Positions 1 to 10,016 of a stretch of 64,000 nucleotides of DNA are shown one piece after another. The stretch is taken from assembly GCF_907164915.1 (NCBI RefSeq), contig NC_061869.1, forward strand, positions 19,569,125 through 19,633,124, read 5' to 3'. The notes under the pieces were generated by a model, which saw nothing but the letters and a program-made list of their open reading frames with translations, was not told the origin of the DNA and did not search any database. The number at the start of each line of letters is the position of its first letter. Positions within the stretch are counted from its first letter, which is position 1. Both the position numbers and the translations under genes were made by a program. This stretch comes from Impatiens glandulifera (lineage: Eukaryota > Streptophyta > Magnoliopsida > Ericales > Balsaminaceae).

Positions 1-1425
1 TGGTGAAGAAAAACGCAAGAAAGAGTTAAAATTTGGATTTCAAATAACCTTTATATTATAAATAAAAACGATGATCTAGTGTGGCCAAAATAAAGGACTT
101 CATTGCAGCTGGATTAAATACATCGAATCAGCACTGAATTTTCATCATGCGCTTAGAAAGACGTCACGTACCCGGTTATAGCCAAGCATGCGCGCGCTTG
201 GGTTCATACCGGATTAGATAACGGGATGCTAACCCTATTTGCCCAGTCGCCCAAACAGTAGGCGGAACGCCTAACGATGGACGGAAAGCAAATGGTGCGT
301 TTATTTAAACAAAGCGATGTTGTTTTGTTCATCTTCTTCGTGAGGCCGAAGAAATGTGTTCGACGCTAACGACCTTTTAGAAGCCTAATCTCCAACATTA
401 CTCAACCTTATCCATCCATTCTTTCACCAACGTGCACGTCTCTACCTTGCCATCATTACCCCTAAGGTTTGAATTCAAGACCTACCCTAGAACTAGGTTA
501 CTAAGGACAAAACAAAAACGAATAAGAAGGATTTCAGAAGCCAAATTCAATATGAATTCAACTTTAATAACTGACCTAGATTAGTAAAAAATACTCCATA
601 TGCGTTCTTCTTCCAATCCATCGAACATAATCCAAATATTACAGCCTTCTTGAAGAATTTCAAAGAACACTATCGATTGTCTTTTTGAAGAATTTTTTCC
701 GGTGAACAAGGCTTTGATCTAGGACTTAAAAAATCTTCCTACAAATCATTGGATCAGTGTTCTACAATCACTAGTAAGCTTCCAGACCTACTGTAATTCA
801 AATTAGGATTCAAAATTGAATTTTTCCATGTTCGATCGGGTTGATCTTGTTTAGGCTCAATTTCGTGCTTCTATAGTTGAAATCAATCCCTAGATGATTT
901 TTAAGCTTTCTTTCGAAAGAGATTTCATCAATTCAACCTCAATCAAAAAAACTCAAATTTAATTTGAAAATTTGAAAATTTTGAATTTCATGTTCTATGG
1001 CTTTTAAGCTTGAATTTTGATTCAAATAGTTGTCTAACATTCTTATGAACGTGGTAGAATGGTTTTTAAATCATATTACATACATCCCGTCATTTTTTAT
1101 CAAACTTAAAATTTTGAAATAAAAAGTTTGAATTTCAGTTTAAAAGTTGTTACAAAGCTTGATTGATATTCTTTTTTTAGTTGTGTTCGACTATAAACCT
1201 TATTTGAAAATTGTTGGAACAAGAATTAGGTAAGGGGATGGCCTAAATCAAATGTTCTCAAATCTTGCCCAAGAAATTGGGTTGAGAAATCGATCGTCTT
1301 AGAATTTGATTGGTCGATTCTAGGATTAGGGATTATGATCCATACATCCATATGAATTGTTTTTAACTTACATATCATGTTTTCATGATTTGAATCAAAA
1401 GATACAAACCTGCAATCTTCATACT
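1..1425. other. Intergenic DNA, no gene seen
   Basis: I find no supported coding region on either strand. The first 420 bases are more GC-rich than what follows and look repeat-derived; the rest is AT-rich with poly-A/T runs. No LTR pair, TIR or tRNA could be recognised. GDSL exons downstream of the exon at 2411-2623 were looked for here on the minus strand and not found. Confidence 0.5.
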
Positions 1426-1429
1426 AAAT

Positions 1430-1850
1430 GAAGAACACTCGGTCCTCTTGGACCGAGTTGTAGGACCAAGGACCGAGAAGTAGGACAGAGAGTTCTCGGT
1501 TCTGACCGAGACCAAGGGCCGAGAAAATTGACCTAGGACCGTGACCCATGATAGATGTTCTTGATTTAGGACCAAGCCTTAGGACCCGTGTTCTTGAGCA
1601 AGGACCGAGAAATCCGACTGAGGATTTTCACCTAGGACTGAGAGGTCTGGCCTGAGACCGAGACTCCCAGGACCAATGAATGAAAAATTTAAATTCGGGA
1701 CCAAGACTCCCAGTCCTAGGACCAAACAATCTGAGTTTACGACCGAGCTTCACGAGCCCCAATCTAGACCATCCTCGGTCGACCGAGCCCATTCGGTCCT
1801 AGACTGGTAAAAATGGACCTAAACCCTAGGACTTCGGTCCTATGGCCTAT
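1430..1850. repeat. Degenerate array of GACCGAG / CTCGGTC words
   Basis: The word ACCGAG occurs at least seven times on the plus strand, with further copies of its complement CTCGGT, at irregular 20-60 bp spacing. The phrases 'aggaccgaga' and 'taggacc' recur. There is no open frame across it. The same word recurs at 37840-38330 and in the solo LTR at 40423-40931, so the array may be retroelement-derived; that link is inference. Confidence 0.55.
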
Positions 1851-2410
1851 TTTGTTCCACTTTTTAAAATACAAAATTATTTTTGTAATTTTGGAACCAA
1901 ATCTATTTTTCACATAATTCCGAGAGGTCAGAAAATGATTTTTTAAATATTTTTGGGATATTTTCCAAACAAATATTTTGACTAAGGCCCCGTTTGGAAT
2001 TTAATTTTAAACTAATACTTTTCTAATATTTTTAAGGTCTTTTACTCAACTTTTGTTCGCCGCGATTGCTGGTACGCACTTCTAAATAATTTTGTACAAT
2101 TATTTACGTAATCTAAACTTATCCTTGTTTAGGACCCCAAATTACTAATTAAAGGAAATAAATGTTATAAATAAAACTTTTGATAGCCAAACTTTTACTT
2201 TAAAAAATAAAATCGTTTCCAACGGTCACGGAAGACATAGCGCGAAAGCCATTTCCCGAGCGTAACCAAATAACAAACTCTTATGGAAACTCTAGTAAAA
2301 AGTACGTTTATCCATTTTTCAAAAATTATAAAACAAGATGAGTAAGAATTAATAATCCAAACTCCAAACAGGTTAAACATAAAGTAACAAAGACTGACTC
2401 TAGTCTCTAC
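1851..2410. other. AT-rich non-coding DNA
   Basis: No gene is supported. A GGCCCCGTTTGG string near 1987 resembles the terminal sequence of several plant MITE families, but I cannot find a matching second end. This stretch would be the second intron of the GDSL pseudogene, because a GT donor-like site follows the exon at 2411. Confidence 0.4.
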
Positions 2411-2623
2411 CTTTTCTGCGAGCAATTTGGGAACGATGATTGAAACCATCAAACTCATAATATTGAACATCTAACGAAACTGGATTGTTACATGAATCCT
2501 TATAAGTAGTGTTGATCTAAGGACGGAGGGTGGAACCAGTTGGGGCAAAGTTAGCTCCATGGCTATAGTTAGAGCCAATAGAATCAAGAAATGCGTTGAT
2601 GTATGAAAGCCCTAACTCCTTAG
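2411..2623 (-). pseudogene. GDSL esterase/lipase pseudogene, exon 2
   Basis: Minus-strand translation gives ELGLSYINAFLDSIGSNYSH, then GANFAPTGSTLRP, a TAG stop at 2517-2519, and on to SLDVQYYEFDGFNHRSQIAR. This is the second exon of the plant GDSL-lipase family, which has LGLPYL..YLDSIGSNF..GANFA.AGST.RPQ and SLDVQYxQF..F..RSQ. A CTCAG acceptor precedes the exon and a GT follows AGAAAAG at its end. The stop sits where the family has Gln (CAG to TAG). Exon 1 lies at 7509-7738, separated by an intron that holds a gypsy element. Functional relatives are secreted SGNH hydrolases acting on ester substrates in the wall or apoplast. Later exons with the catalytic Asp/His were not found, so this is a dead relic. 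Confidence 0.82.
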
Positions 2624-2774
2624 CTGAGAAACGTGATCAAAAACATTTACTTAATTACAGGAATCAAACTATCTAGATATAGTCATTACCTGCAAAAATT
2701 TTAAATAAAATTTTCAAAACCTCTAAGATCATTAGAAAACTTCAAAGTCCTAACTTCTCAACTGAGAAACATGA
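2624..2774 (-). other. GDSL pseudogene intron 1, part left of the gypsy insertion
   Basis: AT-rich intronic DNA. It holds two diverged copies of a segment beginning 'ctgagaaac.tgat'. The right flank of the gypsy element (7357 onward, 'atcaacaacatttacttaag') continues the same segment, which supports one interrupted intron. Bases 2770-2774 (CATGA) pair with 7357-7361 (CATTA) as an imperfect target-site duplication. Confidence 0.6.
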
Positions 2775-3165
2775 TTATACCCTTATTAAAAAAGGATGAG
2801 AAGAGGAGATAATTCTTCACCGGAGAGATAAAGAGATATAGAAGGAAGGTGAGATAAAAGGAATGAGCTATTACTCTTAACATTCAACATGCCCAATATG
2901 TGAGAAATCTATCTGAGTATATAGTGTTTAGAAGATTCCCCTTAATTATGTTACAAATCAACTGCTGAGGTGGCCTAACAAACGAAGGGCCAGTAAGAAG
3001 ATAAACAATACATGGAAATAAATGCAAAAAGGAAAAACAGAATAACCAAATGGTTATTTAAAAAAGAAAGAAAAAGATAAAAGTTGTTCCTCAGATCCGA
3101 CCGCTTTCAATGCTCCACGTGTAAGACTCTCACTCATTTGATATTCTTAATTTTGTCTTGTAACA
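2775..3165 (-). repeat. 3' LTR of chromovirus 1
   Basis: Matches 6965-7356 along its length with numerous substitutions and small indels, so the insertion is old. The element-sense start is TGTTAC and the end expected to be TATCA has mutated (TT instead of TG at the plus-strand left edge). Confidence 0.88.
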
Positions 3166-3205
3166 ATACCCACTTCTTTAACATTTAGTTGACCTCAACG
3201 AAGTC

Positions 3206-3502
3206 TCACCGATCTCTTCCTTGTCTGCCCCATTCCAGGATTTTCTCAGGGTGTTCCATAGCCAACGTCTCAGCATCCTCCCAAGAGTTTTCTTCTTCTT
3301 CTTTGCCTGACCATTTAACGAGCAAATGACGACGTCGAGTGCCCTCCTTCATTAAGTGTTTTTCTACTCGATTTTCTTCTAGGATAGAGTCCGGAACCAC
3401 CAAACTAGGTATGTCTTCAATCCTATTCGATGTTCCATGATAACTTTCCAGTTGTGATATATGAAAAACATTATAAATTTTAGCTTCCTGTCCTAGATCC
3501 AA
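3206..3502 (-). pseudogene. Chromodomain, C-terminal end of chromovirus 1 pol
   Basis: Reads IYNVFHISQLESYHGT, then a variable linker, then LLVKWSGKEEEENSWEDAET and a C-terminal basic tail. HISQL is the conserved end of the integrase C-terminal region in chromoviruses; LVKW...SWED is the chromodomain core. In the family this module directs integration to particular chromatin. The frame is open here but disconnected by stops from the upstream integrase. Confidence 0.85.
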
Positions 3503-4467
3503 CCTTTAGGCTACTTCCCCAATTCGTTTTGTTATACAAAATGGACCAAAGAATCTGGGGGAGAGTTTGTGATATGTCTTTCTTGCATAAAGTTGTCGAT
3601 ATGACTGAAGTTTAACAAGAACCCAATATTCCACAAAAACTTTACTTATGTTCGATGTTTATCATGAATCTGTTTCATTCTATTTTGGGTTGTTTGCAAA
3701 TGAAATTTAAGTAATTGGAGGGTAGATTCCCTATTCAATAAGGTACGGTTTACTTCCTCAATTCGAGAATCTCCCACTAGATAGGGTGTATGAATTGGGG
3801 GTTTATACCCATATATAGCTTCGAAAGGAGAAACCGGAATGGCTGAGTGAAAGTTAGTGTTGTACCACCATTCCGCAAGGGAAAGCCTTGATCCGGACGG
3901 TGTCCTGCCATACAATGCAGATATGTTCCCAGACAACGATTAACGACTTCCGTTTGGCCGTTAGATTGTGGGTGATAAGCTGAAGAAAGGGCTTGATGCA
4001 CACCCTGCATTTTGAGGAACTCCCTCTAGAATATGCTAATAAAAAATTTTTCTCGATCACTTATTATTGATAGAGGCATTCCATGGAGTTTGAAGACGTT
4101 GTCCAAGAATACTTCTGCAATCGTTTTAGCTATGAAAGGATGGTGTAGACCCACGAAGTGTGCTATTTTGGATAGACGATCAACCACCACAAAAATCATT
4201 GTTTTCCCCTACTTTAGGTAAGTGTTCTATGAAATCCATATATATTGATTCCCATTATTTATTAGGAATAGGCAGCGGTTGTAGAAGACCCTTCGGAGCC
4301 TGTGTTTCTCTTTTGTTTCTTTAACAAACATCGCATGATCGGATATATTCCCTAACATCTCGTGTCATTCCTTCCCAATAATATACCAATTGCAATTTTT
4401 TACAGGTGACAAGAGTAAATGAGTGACCACTAGTCATGCTAAAGTGCATTTCAATAATGAGTATCGT
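3503..4467 (-). pseudogene. Integrase remnant of chromovirus 1
   Basis: Fragments on the minus strand include SLAEWWYNTNFHSAIPVSPF, EAIYGYKPPIHTPYL, AYHPQSNGQTEVVNRCLGTY (the third catalytic Glu region) and pieces of the zinc-binding N-terminus around 4300-4350. They lie in three frames with stops between them, so no integrase can be made. Order and content match the better-preserved copy at 16167-17198. Confidence 0.85.
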
Positions 4468-5046
4468 TCAAAGCTTAGAATCACAGCCCACCACCAACTT
4501 ACCATTTTTTCTCAACGTACCATCTATGAAGGTAAACAACTTATGAACTTCTTCATTTTCCTGGATTTCTTGGATTATCTTAATTAGATTATGATTAGTG
4601 GCCCATGCTTGGTTAATCTTCTGGATGACTGGTGAATGATAAACTGAAATACCCGCATATTGCACTTCATTATCCCTTCTGGATAAAGCATCTGCCACTA
4701 CATTATCTTTGTCACATTTAAATTGTATTGTAAAGTCATACCCGATCAGCTTGTAAAGCCACTTTTCTTGGGTGGGTGTTTGTACTCTTTGTTCCAACAG
4801 ATATTTGAGTGATTCATGATCTGTCTTAACTACGAATGGTTTGTATCGCAGGTAGGGTCTCCACTTCTCGATAGCAAATGTGAGGGCACCCATTTTCATA
4901 CGAATCTGATGATAGCCCGAATGCAAGTCGAGTTTTGAGAAGAATTTAGAACCATGAAGCCCCTCCAGTAACTCTTCGATGATGGGAATAGGGGATTTGT
5001 CATTGACTATAGCTGCATTTAGTTGGCGATAGTCTATACATAACCT
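4468..5046 (-). pseudogene. RT-RNase H fusion remnant with a ~0.7-kb deletion
   Basis: The reading GYHQIRMK of the RT N-terminal half is joined directly to [15 protein letters not shown] of RNase H at about 4888-4893. In the copy at 14693-16188 these two motifs are about 715 bp apart, with the FDD catalytic motif between them. RNase H then continues through the YDFTIQFK and VVADALSRR motifs. The deletion removes the RT active site and the start of RNase H, so this copy could not supply its own reverse transcriptase. Confidence 0.85.
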
Positions 5047-5895
5047 TCAAGATAAATATTTCTTTCTTACTAAGACAACTGGTGCAGCAAATGCGCTATG
5101 ACTGTGTTGAATGATTCTTTTTTCTAGCATTTCATCCATCATTGTCTCAATTTTAGTTTTTGGTAATGCATGGTAACGATATGATCTTAAGCATATTAGT
5201 TTTGTACCAGCTTTCAAAAGGATTTGGTGATCATGGTCCCGGCCTGGTGGAAGTTCGGTGGGTTTCTGGAATAGGTCTTCAAACGAAGCCAAAATTCCAG
5301 CCAGGCCTTTAAGGGCCTCATGAAATCTTACAGCAGCAATCGCGAAGAATTGTCCTCCTTCATCAAGTGAGTTCCTTACTTGTACTAGTGCTTCCATATT
5401 TCCTTTTTGTAGTAGTTTAGGCAGTTTGTTACCCTCCATTATGTTGTTCTTTGTTTGATTAATTCCCTGCAGACATTTAGTATTCCCCTCTCGTTCATAA
5501 GTCAATGTGAGTTTCTCAAAATTCCTTGATGATGGCCCTAAAGTTATAAGCCATTCAATGCCCAAATCCACGTCATAACTGGACATAGATAGCACCCGCA
5601 TGTTGACTATATATTCATCATCGTTCATGGTCCACTTCAAGCCTTGACAACAACTACCGCTTACCAGGTTTGATCCATCTACTACCTTTACTTGTAGAGC
5701 TTTAATTGTAACAATAGGGTGGTGAATGTTTTTGAGAACCCTACTGCTAATAAAATTATGAGTACTACCAGTGTCTATAAGAATAACAACTGATAGTAGC
5801 CCAATCTTTCCCAAAATTCGTAGGGCTTGATAGTTCTTCATTCCAGACAAGGCATGGAGAGATATGAAAGGTTCTTCATAGTTCGGTGTGGACAT
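5047..5895 (-). pseudogene. Protease and RT N-terminus of chromovirus 1
   Basis: A 282-codon open stretch holds an aspartic protease with the active-site word LIDTGSTHNFIS, the downstream VLGIEWL-type region (here VDLGIEWLITLGP), and the start of RT (ELPPGRDHDHQI, FAAPVVLVRKK). It ends at a stop just before the RT LCIDYR motif. The protease would cut the Gag-Pol polyprotein; DTG is intact, but the element is otherwise broken. Confidence 0.85.
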
Positions 5896-5943
5896 AAGAG
5901 TATTTAGGTTAGCGGTTTTAGTAGTTTCAGGTATGTTCTCACA

Positions 5944-6936
5944 TTATTCAGTTTTATTCACTAGTATCATAAACAACTTGGCTTTACATCTGTAATTGGA
6001 ATCATATTTCTCATCACAAGTATAATAGAGACCTTTCTTCCTTCTATCATCAAGAACTTTAGGATACATTTGTTGCATATACCTATGTCTGGTATTTGGG
6101 TTAAAATGGGAAGAGTAATAGGGGTTAGGGTGATATGGTTTGGGATGATTAGACAAGGTAGACTTCGGATAGGAGGATGTGGGTAAGATTGGTGGAATAG
6201 GACTGTATAAGTAACCACTACTCATCAAGGATTTGTAGGTGACTTCTTGAACCTTGGCTACTGCCATAGCATCGTTTAATGAACGAGGTTGCAACGGCCG
6301 TACCGAGTTAGCGATCTCTTCTCTAAGACCACTTAGATATCAGTCTAGTATATATTCATATGGCATGTGTATAAGTTTCTGAGAAATAGTCATGTACCTT
6401 AGATTATAATCTTGAACAATTTTGGTTTATTTCAGATTCATCAGTTGCCTGATTGGGGTATCACAAATCAATAGACCAAATTGCTGAAGTAACGACTTCT
6501 TGAGATTTAACCAAGTTAATGCTATTGTTTTATTTCTGGTTTGCAGAAACGATCCGTACCAGGTTCGAGCATCCCCCGAGAAGTGAATAGGAGGGATCTC
6601 TACCTTAGTTGCATCTGTGGTGCGATCGACCCTAAAGAACTGTTCTGCCGATATAATCCAGCCTTCAACTTCCACTCCAACAAATTTAGGAAAATCAACA
6701 TTCGTGAATCTTGTAGGCAGGACATATGACCTATCCCTTGGTGCACCTGTTCGTGAAGACCCTACACCATCCTCCGAACGATCACCGTTATTCTTAGTTG
6801 CCAAGGTATGTAACTGTTCTTCGATGGATTCGACTTTATTCTCCATCCACTTACGTACTTCCATTATCGTTTGGTTCATTGACTCTACCAATACACGCAG
6901 GGAATCGTTATCCAATTGGTGTCTTATTTCGACCAT
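5944..6936 (-). pseudogene. Gag of chromovirus 1 with internal stops
   Basis: Starts at ATG 6936 (MVEIRHQLDND), followed by the retrotransposon gag domain (FPKFVGVEVEGWIISAEQFF, ARTWYGSFLQ). A stop lies after QLMNLK at 6427. A second open piece (5944-6294) covers the C-terminal part with a decayed zinc knuckle, reading YYTCDEKYDSNYRCK, where the first Cys and the His of the CX2CX7HXC pattern are Tyr. The family protein forms the cytoplasmic virus-like particle. Confidence 0.85.
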
Positions 6937-6950
6937 CGTGAAGATCGACT

Positions 6951-6962
6951 GCTTTGATACCA
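6951..6962 (-). other. Primer-binding site of chromovirus 1
   Basis: Element-sense TGGTATCAAAGC, one mismatch from TGGTATCAGAGC, the sequence complementary to the 3' end of initiator tRNA-Met. It lies two bases inside the 5' LTR. Confidence 0.85.
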
Positions 6963-6964
6963 AA

Positions 6965-7356
6965 TGATACCCTTATTAGAAAAGGATGGGAAGAGGAGAT
7001 AATTCTTCACCGAAGAGATGAAGAGATACAGAAGGAAGGTGAGATAAAAAGAAGGAGCTACTGCTCTTAACATTCAACATGCCCAATATGTGAGAAATCT
7101 ATCTGAGTATATAGTGCTCAGAAGATTCCCTTTAATTCTGTTACAAATCAACGGCTGAGGTGGCCTAACAAACTAAGGGCCACTTTGTAAGAAGATAAAC
7201 AATATAGGGAAATAAATGCGAAAAGAAAAAACAGAATAACCAAATGGTTATTTAAAAAAGAAAGACAAATATAAAGTTGCTCCTCAGATCCAACGGCTTC
7301 CAATGCTCCACGTGTAAGACTCACCCATTTGATATTCTTAATTTTGTCTTGTAACA
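6965..7356 (-). repeat. 5' LTR of chromovirus 1
   Basis: 392 bp, element-sense TGTTACAAG to GGGTATCA; partner of 2775-3165. The right flank 7357-7361 is CATTA. Confidence 0.88.
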
Positions 7357-7508
7357 CATTATCAACAACATTTACTTAAGTCATTATCTAGAAAACAATT
7401 CTATATGTTTTTCTTAAATCATGAGCAAATCAATGTAGAATATAATTCACATAGAGATGATGATAAATGTTGTCAGTCAGTATTTCATTGCAGACATTTT
7501 AGATTTAA
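7357..7508 (-). other. GDSL pseudogene intron 1, part right of the gypsy insertion
   Basis: Intronic AT-rich DNA between the 5' LTR and exon 1. It begins with a segment that also occurs to the left of the insertion near 2640-2660. No other feature seen. Confidence 0.5.
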
Positions 7509-7738
7509 CAATGAAGTCGATTATAAGACGGTCATCACAGTAGCCCGTTAAAGAAAGATTCGTCGTTGGGAGAGATTGCTTGGCCGAATAAGGCTGATAA
7601 ACTGTCGGTAACAGAGTTAGAGTCGCCGAAGTTGAATATAGCTAGAAACTGATAGTTGCCATTGACGAGCAGAATGTAACCAGAGAATTGAAGAACAAGT
7701 ATAGTCAGAAAGCATTTTCTTCGTCGAAGAATCTCCAT
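7509..7738 (-). pseudogene. GDSL esterase/lipase pseudogene, exon 1
   Basis: Begins at ATG 7738 with a hydrophobic signal peptide (FLTILVLQFSGYILLVNGNY), then block I of the GDSL family, FLAIFNFGDSNSVTDSLSA, with the catalytic-Ser GDS motif, and AFGQ-type FGQAISPNDESFF. After NG a small deletion shifts the frame and gives a stop near 7535, but the next frame reads YCDDRLIIDFI, the conserved end of exon 1 (family RYCDGRLIIDFIAE). So the exon is complete but frameshifted. Spliced to the exon at 2411-2623 it would read DFI-AKELGL in phase. Family members are secreted lipases/esterases. Confidence 0.85.
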
Positions 7739-8278
7739 GTGAAATTTCTTTGTTGTGAGATTATTCTTAAATTGTAAAATTTAAAATAGAGACTAATGTT
7801 AAATCTATCATTTATTCTTAATCTCGTATGTGATTCGAAAGGAAGGTAACTTATGAAATTTAATTATAAAGTCTAATTTGTTTGAGTCTTTCGATTTCGA
7901 TTTAAAAAGAATAATTCTTTAACAACTTATCAAAGAAAATCTTTGATCATGTACATTTTGATAAATTTTTATATTATACTTTGAGTTTGATTCTTTTTTT
8001 ATCTAATTTCTAAATCCATTCATGTTCACATAAATGAAAAAATTACATTGTTTTTCTTTTTTCTTTTTTATATTATTAAAATATCAATTTCATACAATTT
8101 TTTATCATTCACATCACTAGATTTATTATCTAAAATATTAAAATATATAATTTTTTAAATATTTTTTGTCATTATATATTATTACCCATTTTTAAAATAA
8201 TCTAAGTTTTATTCAAATAAACTTATATCTAACAAATCTTATGTGTTTCTTTTATATTAGCATAAGTCAAATCTCATG

Positions 8279-9474
8279 TAGGGGTGGCCAAAAAATCCGA
8301 TCCAAAAGATCTGATCCGTTGATCCGGCCAATCCGATCCGAAAAAATCCGTATCCGATGGATCGAATTCGGATATCGATCCGATCCGATATTTTTACCGG
8401 ATTTCCGGATCGGATACGGATCAGGCAAAAAAATTCGGATACCCGAAACCGATCCGATGATATTTAAAATTTATTAAATAAATAAATTTAAAAACAAAAT
8501 ATTATAAAATAATTAAATATCTCTCTCTACCTTTCTTTTTCTTTTCTCTGTCTGTTTATAAACCCATATCAAACGGGTTTCTTACCTTTCAGATCTGTTT
8601 CTTTTTCTTCTTCACATTTTTCTTTCTTCTTCTTCTTCACATTTTCCTTTCTTCTTCTTCATATTTTCCTTTCTGTCTGTTTCTCAAATCGTCATTAGAA
8701 GTTGCTGGAGTTGTTCTTCTTCACATTTCCTTTCTGTCTGTTTCTCAAATCGTCATTAGAAGTTGCTGGAGTTGGAGCTTGGAGGCTGGAGCTGCTGCGG
8801 TAACTTGTAAGTAATGTTTTCCTTTTTTCTGCTGTAACTTGCAAATTTGTTTTCCATTTCTGCTTCTTCCATTTCCAGATCTGTTTTTCAGTTCCTACTT
8901 CGTAGTGTTTAAGTATTTGTTTTCCAGTATCTATTTAAGTATATGTTTTCCAGTTCTTAGTGTTTAAGTATATGTTTTCCATTTCTGCTGCTGTAACTTG
9001 CAGATCTTACTAGTATTCAAGATCTACAAACATGAGTGAGAAATTTATGTCTGAGAGAAATGAAAGTGAAGTATGATAAGTATTGGGGCGACATTCTTAA
9101 CATCAATTATTTGATATTTATCTCTATGTTACTTGATCCAAGGCATAAGATGCATCTAGTTGATTGGGTTGTGCGTAATTGCTTTGATGATACCAAAAGC
9201 ACAATCTTGAATTTGAATGTGAAACTTCTTATTGATGAAATGTTCAAGCTCTCTACACTTCTTCAATGCCTCAAGAAGATAAGCAAACAAGTTCCTCTTC
9301 AAATAATCCATTGAAAAATAGGAATGAGAATCGTGAAGGGGAAGTTATGGATTTTGCAAAGTTGTTGACTTCAAGGTTTCAAATGGATGTTGGTTTTGAT
9401 CACGTTCAAAGGAACAAATCTGAGTTGGATAAGTATCTAGAAGAGCCACTTGAGAATGATTATGAGAATAATCA
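8279..9474 (+). mobile_element. hAT transposon (Ac-like), 3' end missing
   Basis: The left end TAGGGGTGGCC is followed by dense ATCCGATCC/GGATCGGAT subterminal motifs (8290-8460), as is typical of plant hAT termini. A pyrimidine-rich leader follows, with a ~46-bp tandem duplication (about 8669-8775), then a transposase fragment. No right TIR is found: the transposase breaks off into flanking DNA at about 9474. The flanks on both sides begin with the same 'atgtgtttct..atatta' string, because the insertion lies in a tandem-repeat array. The duplicate at 33180-34345 lacks it. Confidence 0.75.
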
Positions 9475-9480
9475 TGTGTT
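9036..9480 (+). pseudogene. hAT transposase fragment
   Basis: Reads MKVKYDKYWGDILNINYLIF, then LLDPRHKMH, which matches the plant hAT (BED finger / RICESLEEPER-like) transposase region before the dimerisation domain. A frameshift near 9260 leads to a second piece with MDFAKLLTSRFQMD and KSELDKYLEEPL. The upstream BED finger and catalytic core and the downstream hAT dimerisation region are absent. A full transposase of this family is 600-800 residues; only about 140 remain. Confidence 0.75.
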
Positions 9481-9905
9481 TCTTTTTATATTAGCACAAG
9501 TCTAGCCATGATCAAAATATGTATCGAGTTAAGGAATCACTATATTGTCAAGAGAAGATTACAATTATATTTCTTTTATATTAGCGTTAGTCTAGCCATG
9601 GTCAAAATATGTATCGAACTAAGGAATCACTATGTTGTCAAGAGAATATTGCAATAATATTTCTTTTATATTAGCGTTAGTCTAGTCATGATCAAAATAT
9701 GTATCGAGCTAAAGAATCATTATCTTGTTTGTTAAGAGGAGATTACAAGAATATTTATTTTATATTAGCGCTAGTCTAGCCATGATCAAAATGTATCGAG
9801 GTAAAGAATCATTACGTTGTCAAGAGGAGATTACAATGGTATTTCTGTTGTAATAATATTTCTTATGTATTGGCGCTAGTCTTGCCATGGTCAAAATATA
9901 TCGGG
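9475..9905. repeat. ~90-bp tandem repeat, about 4.5 copies
   Basis: Unit: 'atttcttttatattagc.ctagtctagccatgatcaaaatatgtatcgag' followed by 'aaggaatcacta..ttgtcaagaggagattacaa'. Copies begin near 9475, 9570, 9658, 9750 and 9845; the last is partial. The duplicate locus at 33733-34010 has about three copies. Repeats are 80-95% alike by eye. Confidence 0.85.
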
Positions 9906-10016
9906 CAAATCTTTAGCTTCACATCTTGAACAAATATACTCTGCTTTTTCTTTGCAATCTTTTTTTTTATTGCAAAGAGCACATATTTGGTATTGTCAGC
10001 CCTCACAATTATTGGA
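9903..10016 (-). pseudogene. Unrecognised Cys-rich reading, probable exon relic
   Basis: Minus strand reads ICALCNKKKDCKEKAEYICS followed by RCEAKDLP, a C-X2-C ... C ... C-X2-C pattern. The duplicate at about 34015-34140 keeps the cysteines (ICALCNKEKYC ... YVCP) but has its own stops and an indel. Conservation of a cysteine spacing in both copies suggests a former coding exon, perhaps zinc-binding. I do not recognise the family. An in-frame stop precedes it in this copy. It may be chance. Confidence 0.28.

Larger units (their letters stand above)
2775..7356 (-). mobile_element. Ty3/gypsy chromovirus 1, internally deleted
   Basis: About 4.6 kb element on the minus strand with two ~390-bp LTRs (2775-3165 and 6965-7356), a tRNA-Met-type primer-binding site next to the 5' LTR (6951-6962) and a purine-rich tract next to the 3' LTR (about 3166-3180). 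Domain order along the minus strand is gag, protease, partial RT, RNase H, integrase, chromodomain, as in Ty3/gypsy chromoviruses; the short length and small LTRs suit the Reina clade (inference). The RT palm is deleted and there are many stops, so it is non-autonomous. Flanking CATGA/CATTA is an imperfect TSD. It sits inside intron 1 of a GDSL pseudogene and is about 770 bp shorter than its relative at 51215-56567. Confidence 0.9.

Noticed and set aside
8241..8477. Basic 78-codon frame rich in Arg, Asp and Ile
   Set aside because: It is a translation of the ATCCGATCC subterminal repeats of the hAT end.
9475..9905. Regular repeats considered as a CRISPR-like array
   Set aside because: Plant nuclear context; units of ~90 bp are contiguous tandem copies without unique spacers.
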